A stretch of DNA of 64,000 nt from Novosphingobium resinovorum. GTDB taxonomy: Bacteria; Pseudomonadota; Alphaproteobacteria; Sphingomonadales; Sphingomonadaceae. Under the pieces are notes generated by a model. That model had not been told where the DNA came from, did not search any database, and saw only the letters and a list, made by a program, of their open reading frames with translations. The first letter of the stretch is position 1; each line of letters opens with the position of its first letter. The position numbers and the translations under genes were made by a program. The stretch is from positions 380,579-444,578 of the forward strand of contig NZ_BSFC01000019.1 in the NCBI RefSeq assembly GCF_027922145.1. Direction: 5' to 3'. Below, piece after piece: positions 60,888 to 64,000 of the stretch.

Positions 60888-61124
60888 AGGCAAGCGTCCT
60901 TTTCCTTGGTGCCAGCTGGGCTGGTCAATCCTGATCGCTCAGCACAGCCACCAAATTTGACAATATAATGCGCATTTCTGTTTCTTAATGAGCAATACCT
61001 GTAATTAGAATATCGAGCTATTTTTTACCGATCATCAAAATTTGCTGTATGATACGGACATAATCTTTCTCAATAAATATGATAACAAGCGGACATATAT
61101 GTTGTTGTTAAATCGATTGCTCAT

Positions 61125-62204
61125 CTAGTGGGAGGAATCTAACACTTGATGCCCGCGCCTGACGGCGGCGATGATCTTATCTGGGTCTGCGGTCCAGACG
61201 AATGGCTTTGGGCTTTCATTGTGCTCGGCAAGGAAGCGGTTGATGGCCGCCTGGAGGTCGATGAGCGAGTGGAAGACGCCGCGTTTGAGACGGCGGTTGG
61301 TCAGCTTGGCGAAGAAGCCCTCAACGGCATTCAGCCATGAGCATGAGGTTGGCGTAAAGTGGAAGGTAAAGCGCGGGTGGCGGCCGAGCCACTCGCGCAC
61401 TTTGGGATGCTTGTGGGCAGCGTAGTTATCGAGGATGACGTGGATCGCCTTTCCTGCGGGCACCTGTGCTTCGATCAGGTTCAGAAAACGGATGAATTCC
61501 TGATGACGGTGCCGCTGCATGTTGCGGCCGATTACGGTGCCATCGAGCACGTTGAGCGCAGCAAAGAGCGTGGTTGTGCCATTGCGCTTGTAATCGTGGG
61601 TCATGGTTCCGGCCCGTCCCTTCTTGAGCGGGAGGCCAGGCTGCGAGCGATCGAGCGCTTGGATTTGGCTTTTTTCGTCGAATGACAGCACGATCGCGTG
61701 CGCGGGCGGCGAGACATATAGCCCGACGACATCGCGAAGCTTTTCGACAAACTTCGGATCATTCGATAGCTTGAATTGGCGAACGCGGTGGGGTTGCAGG
61801 CCATGAGATCGCCAGATCCGCTGCACCGAACTGACGCTGATCCCAACCTCGCTCGCCATCATCAGCGCCGTCCAATGGGTGGTCTCGCCGGGCGGATCTT
61901 CGAGCGTCCGAGCAACGACCCGGTCGGTCACCTCGGGAGCCAAGGGCGGGATCCGCGACGGACGGGTCTTGTCGCGAAGCAGTCCTTCGACTCCTTCTTG
62001 CATGAAGCGCTCTTGCCATCGCCATACGCAGGTCTTCGAAGTCCCAGTTCGCCGCATGATCTCGTTGGTGCCGACACCCTCGCTCGTCAGGACCACGATC
62101 TCGGCGCGCCATGAATGCTTCTGCGCCGAGTTGCGGTCCTTGATGATCCGATCGAGCCGGTCTCGGTCGCATGGGGAAAGGCTGATTGAGATACCGCTGC
62201 GCAT
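61125..62204 (-). CDS. IS630 family transposase
   Basis: A 359-residue transposase. N-terminal HTH (GVGTNEIMRRTGTSKTCVWR), then the DDE catalytic domain with Asp in VLSFDEKSQIQALDR, Asp in HVILDNYAAHKHP and Glu in CSWLNAVEGFFAKL. It appears intact, so the element may still be mobile. It stands among gene remnants, and its insertion is probably a recent event there. Confidence 0.93.
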   Translation of the reverse strand: MRSGISISLSPCDRDRLDRIIKDRNSAQKHSWRAEIVVLTSEGVGTNEIMRRTGTSKTCVWRWQERFMQEGVEGLLRDKTRPSRIPPLAPEVTDRVVARTLEDPPGETTHWTALMMASEVGISVSSVQRIWRSHGLQPHRVRQFKLSNDPKFVEKLRDVVGLYVSPPAHAIVLSFDEKSQIQALDRSQPGLPLKKGRAGTMTHDYKRNGTTTLFAALNVLDGTVIGRNMQRHRHQEFIRFLNLIEAQVPAGKAIHVILDNYAAHKHPKVREWLGRHPRFTFHFTPTSCSWLNAVEGFFAKLTNRRLKRGVFHSLIDLQAAINRFLAEHNESPKPFVWTADPDKIIAAVRRGHQVLDSSH

Positions 62205-62276
62205 CCACCCTCATCGCACAACCGGCAAGCTTCGGGAATCCACTTCAGGACTCTTCTGTCAGACCTTGACCACTAG
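61125..62276 (-). mobile_element. IS630 family insertion sequence
   Basis: The transposase gene is flanked by CTAG at 61,125-61,128 and 62,273-62,276, consistent with IS630-type TA target duplication. The inner ends share TGG then TCT and ACA (9 of the first 16 positions), a poor inverted repeat. The exact boundaries are uncertain. Confidence 0.65.
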
Positions 62277-62287
62277 AAAGCTTATAA

Positions 62288-62482
62288 ATGTTGGACATGG
62301 ACGCACCTACGCTCGAAATTGCTCAGACGGTAGCACGCTGTATCGCCGAACAACTCGAACGTAGCGAAATGGGCAACGTCACCTTGCCTCGGGAAATAGC
62401 TGAGTTGGCGCTCGCTTTCACGAACGCAGCGATCGAGAGCCTCCAGAGCTCTCCTTGTGACGTTGGAAAGTCGCTGAACTGA
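62288..62482 (+). CDS. Hypothetical small protein
   Basis: A 64-residue, mainly helical protein (LEIAQTVARCIAEQLERSEM, PREIAELALAFTNAAIESLQ). GAAAG lies before ATG 62,288; ATG 62,297 is an alternative start. No family is recognised, and it adjoins the IS end, so it may be a truncated piece of something longer. The AT-rich 62,483-62,760 holds no gene. Confidence 0.4.
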   Translation: MLDMDAPTLEIAQTVARCIAEQLERSEMGNVTLPREIAELALAFTNAAIESLQSSPCDVGKSLN

Positions 62483-62760
62483 CAGATGCCCACTGTCCTT
62501 TGCCTTGAACATTGACTGAGCACTTCCTGTCTGGGACGATTCGATTTCGGCTATAGCTACTTGGCAGCGAGACTGGGTGCGAAAAAATACTTAACTTAAG
62601 TTATGAAACTCGCTAAAGTGTTCACTAGTTCAACTTGCTGTTTGAAAAATTTATGCCAGAAATAGGCAATGCAATCGTTGCTATAGGTGATTTCACCATA
62701 TCAATTGCATTATGAAACTGCTTACCTCCTTTATAAGTCAGTTAATAAAAGGGGGTAATA

Positions 62761-62976
62761 ATGATGCGCTTTGCTAATGATGGACCGGTTTTGACCAGAC
62801 GAGAAGTTGAGGTCGTCCGCCTCGTCGCTGATGGATATTCGGCAAAGGAGGCAGCCCTGAACCTGCGAATCGCGCCATGCACAGTAGAGCGACATATCGA
62901 AAACGTCCGGCTGAAAACCCGGGCACGCAATCGTGCTCAAATGATCGCGCACGTTGTATCGGGCGGTCTAATCTAA
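62761..62976 (+). CDS. Solo LuxR-type HTH protein
   Basis: A 71-residue protein that is just a GerE/LuxR DNA-binding domain: LTRREVEVVRLVADGYSAKE, AALNLRIAPCTVERHIENVR and RNRAQMIAHVVSGGLI. It has no receiver or sensor domain. AAAGGGGGTAATA precedes the ATG. It may regulate neighbours, or be a relic of a larger regulator; the start looks genuine. Confidence 0.8.
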   Translation: MMRFANDGPVLTRREVEVVRLVADGYSAKEAALNLRIAPCTVERHIENVRLKTRARNRAQMIAHVVSGGLI

Positions 62977-63139
62977 AACCCGATTGCTGATTGCGTTCAG
63001 GGGCGCACAACGGCCCTGGCGCCACACGCGCATAAAAGCCGCCATGTCTTCTGATAATCTGCACGGGGCTGTATTTCGCTCATCACTCAGCGAAATGCAG
63101 CCCCGCGAAAGACGGTGATCCTCGCGCCATGGTCCCGTC

Positions 63140-63319
63140 ATGGCACGAACTGCAAATCACGAACAGCTTACCTGCGACCTGACGATCGACGGCAAAGCCG
63201 AAGCTTCCGAAGACGTCATCGGCGGCGGCATCAGCCTTAAGAACCACAAGCACACCGGCCGCACGCGCCGCGATGGCAGGACCATCAAAGCGCGCATCAT
63301 AGCGTTGCGGGGCTGGTAG
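63140..63319 (+). pseudogene. Phage baseplate protein V-like fragment
   Basis: The frame reads MARTANHEQLTCDLTIDGKA then EDVIGGGISLKNHKHTG, the C-terminal pattern of Mu/P2-type baseplate assembly protein V (repeats ending in a GGISLxNHxH motif). After HTG, near 63,257, the sequence switches to a DUF1275 fragment in another reading frame. It has no ribosome binding site of note and is a prophage remnant (inference from motif). Confidence 0.55.
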
Positions 63320-63343
63320 GCGCGACCACCCCGGAATCCTCAA
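63258..63343 (+). pseudogene. DUF1275 3' fragment
   Basis: Bases from about 63,258 match the end of the DUF1275 gene (52,345-52,430, other strand) at roughly 80%: its frame gives AMAGPSKRAS and stop, against AMAGPSKRAP and stop in the intact gene. Similarity continues some 40 bases past the stop. With the 5' fragment at 60,658, in the same orientation, this is a split second DUF1275 copy. Confidence 0.75.
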
Positions 63344-63825
63344 TAGGCATCCTCAGGAAATTTGAGGCATTCCGCGACTCGCTCGACGATCGGAGCATAC
63401 TTGGCTGAAAGGCTCTCGGGGTAGCGAAACCGCATCGCTATCAGCCGGTCGCCGACCCTGACGGCCTTCGTATAGAGGGCCTGGTCAACCCGCGTCCCGG
63501 AAACGACAAACCAGTTCTTACCCCGTGCAATCAGGGCAACATGGGTCAGCCTTTCCTGCTCGATCCGGAGCGGCTCAGCCAGCGTCTCGCGGGTGTAGTC
63601 GATGCTCCCGGCGATCAGCTGTGCGCTGTCTCCCGATTCCAACGCGATTGCGTGACCCGTGTCCGACACCCTACGCTGCTGAAAAATATCGGTCGGGTAG
63701 CAGATCGAGAAGGGGAAAGGTTCGCTCTCCCAGACTGCCCATCCGTCAGCTTTGGCTACGGCCGGGAGCGGGCCTGCGGCCAGCGCCAGAAAGAGCGGCG
63801 ACATCGCTTGAAACAGGCTCTTCAA
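63340..63825 (-). CDS. Exported protein of unknown function
   Basis: A 161-residue protein. KSLFQAMSPLFLALAAGPLP then AVAKADG is a signal peptide; the mature domain (PFSICYPTDIFQQRRVSDTG, RIEQERLTHVALIARGKNWF, RLIAMRFRYPESLSAKYAPI) is a small alpha/beta fold seen in exported proteins of proteobacteria. Start TTG 63,825 is supported by GGAGAT upstream, and it overlaps the previous gene's stop (TTGA). Confidence 0.72.
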   Translation of the reverse strand: MKSLFQAMSPLFLALAAGPLPAVAKADGWAVWESEPFPFSICYPTDIFQQRRVSDTGHAIALESGDSAQLIAGSIDYTRETLAEPLRIEQERLTHVALIARGKNWFVVSGTRVDQALYTKAVRVGDRLIAMRFRYPESLSAKYAPIVERVAECLKFPEDAY

Positions 63826-64000
63826 GGGTCGATCTCCAATATCCGGGCATAGCGTTCGAGCAGTCGTGCCCGGTCGCCGATCATAGTCGCGCTGGCGTCG
63901 GCCTCCATCGGTACGAACATCGTTCCGCGACGCTGGCCGAAAAGCTCGGCTTGGGCCTTCCTCTCCGCATCGCGGAACAACAACCACGCACGCTGCGATT
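63822..64000 (-). CDS. LprI/DUF1311-like protein, C-terminal part (5' end outside window)
   Basis: The minus-strand frame enters at the right edge and ends at the TGA 63,822-63,824. It reads SQRAWLLFRDAERKAQAELF, then MIGDRARLLERYARILEIDP. The QRAWLxFRDAE signature followed by an arginine-rich helix is the lysozyme-inhibitor LprI (DUF1311) pattern. Only 59 residues are visible. It is coupled to the exported-protein gene, suggesting a small envelope operon. Confidence 0.6.
   Translation of the reverse strand, partial: SQRAWLLFRDAERKAQAELFGQRRGTMFVPMEADASATMIGDRARLLERYARILEIDP

Noticed and set aside
49713-64000. Proven genomic island
   Set aside because: No integrase and no second tRNA-end repeat in the window; kept only as a hypothesis.

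Overview
The window is high-GC chromosomal DNA from an alphaproteobacterium of the order Sphingomonadales; Novosphingobium or a close relative is my best guess (inference). Supporting signs are a TrcR/DUF1013 cell-cycle regulator, a bactofilin beside an M23 peptidase, DUF1192 and DUF2093 proteins, MmcB behind an alphaproteobacterial-type LexA site (GTTC-N7-GTTC), and dense sphingomonad-style palindromic repeats.

Bases 1-49,712 look like conserved core chromosome. In order: a spermidine-synthase-like tail, gamma carbonic anhydrase and DUF167 (1-1,185); an FMN-binding split-barrel protein behind a Fur-like promoter; a frameshifted truncated hemoglobin; the ligase-associated exonuclease/ATP-dependent ligase pair (2.2-5.0 kb); clpA; mlaA; a quinone oxidoreductase; a candidate chromosomal parS site (10.3 kb) ahead of trcR; bactofilin-M23; proA-nadD-rsfS-rlmH (13.2-16.2 kb); an RNase H-like protein; EnvC-ctpA; dsbB-coq7; a TSUP permease; fabI; YihY-DnaJ; pdxH-CDF transporter; a lipoprotein and an adenosine kinase separated by an unusual 21-bp-phased repeat array (28.4 kb); divergent purD/xseA; an M23 peptidase and a phytase-like protein; rpmB; tadA; an RNase T2 gene broken by an amber codon, joined to nadC; a LytTR/LytS two-component pair; DsbA; an M48 peptidase; a PAS protein; an MFS exporter; DUF2141-sterol desaturase; a DEAD-box helicase; and SOS-controlled mmcB.

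A tRNA-Arg(CCG) gene ends at 49,712. Everything after it is accessory in character: orphan lipoproteins, a DUF1275 membrane protein, a YqiJ-flotillin pair, an HTH and a HEPN-like gene, a compact minus-strand operon of up to seven unrecognised genes diverging from a ribbon-helix-helix regulator, an IS630 element, two separated fragments of a second DUF1275 gene, a phage baseplate fragment, a solo LuxR-type HTH and an LprI-like gene cut by the right edge. The palindromic repeat families scattered through the first 49 kb were not found here. This suggests a tRNA-bounded island or plastic region, although no integrase or second attachment site was seen.

The core genes cover cell-envelope upkeep (MlaA, bactofilin, three M23/EnvC proteins, CtpA, Dsb proteins, M48), NAD and B6 synthesis (nadD, nadC, pdxH), DNA repair (ligase/exonuclease, xseA, mmcB) and translation (rsfS, rlmH, rpmB, tadA, helicase). 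The best candidates for something undescribed are the operon at 57.4-60.3 kb with its regulator, the 21-bp array at 28.4 kb, and the covarying palindrome family.
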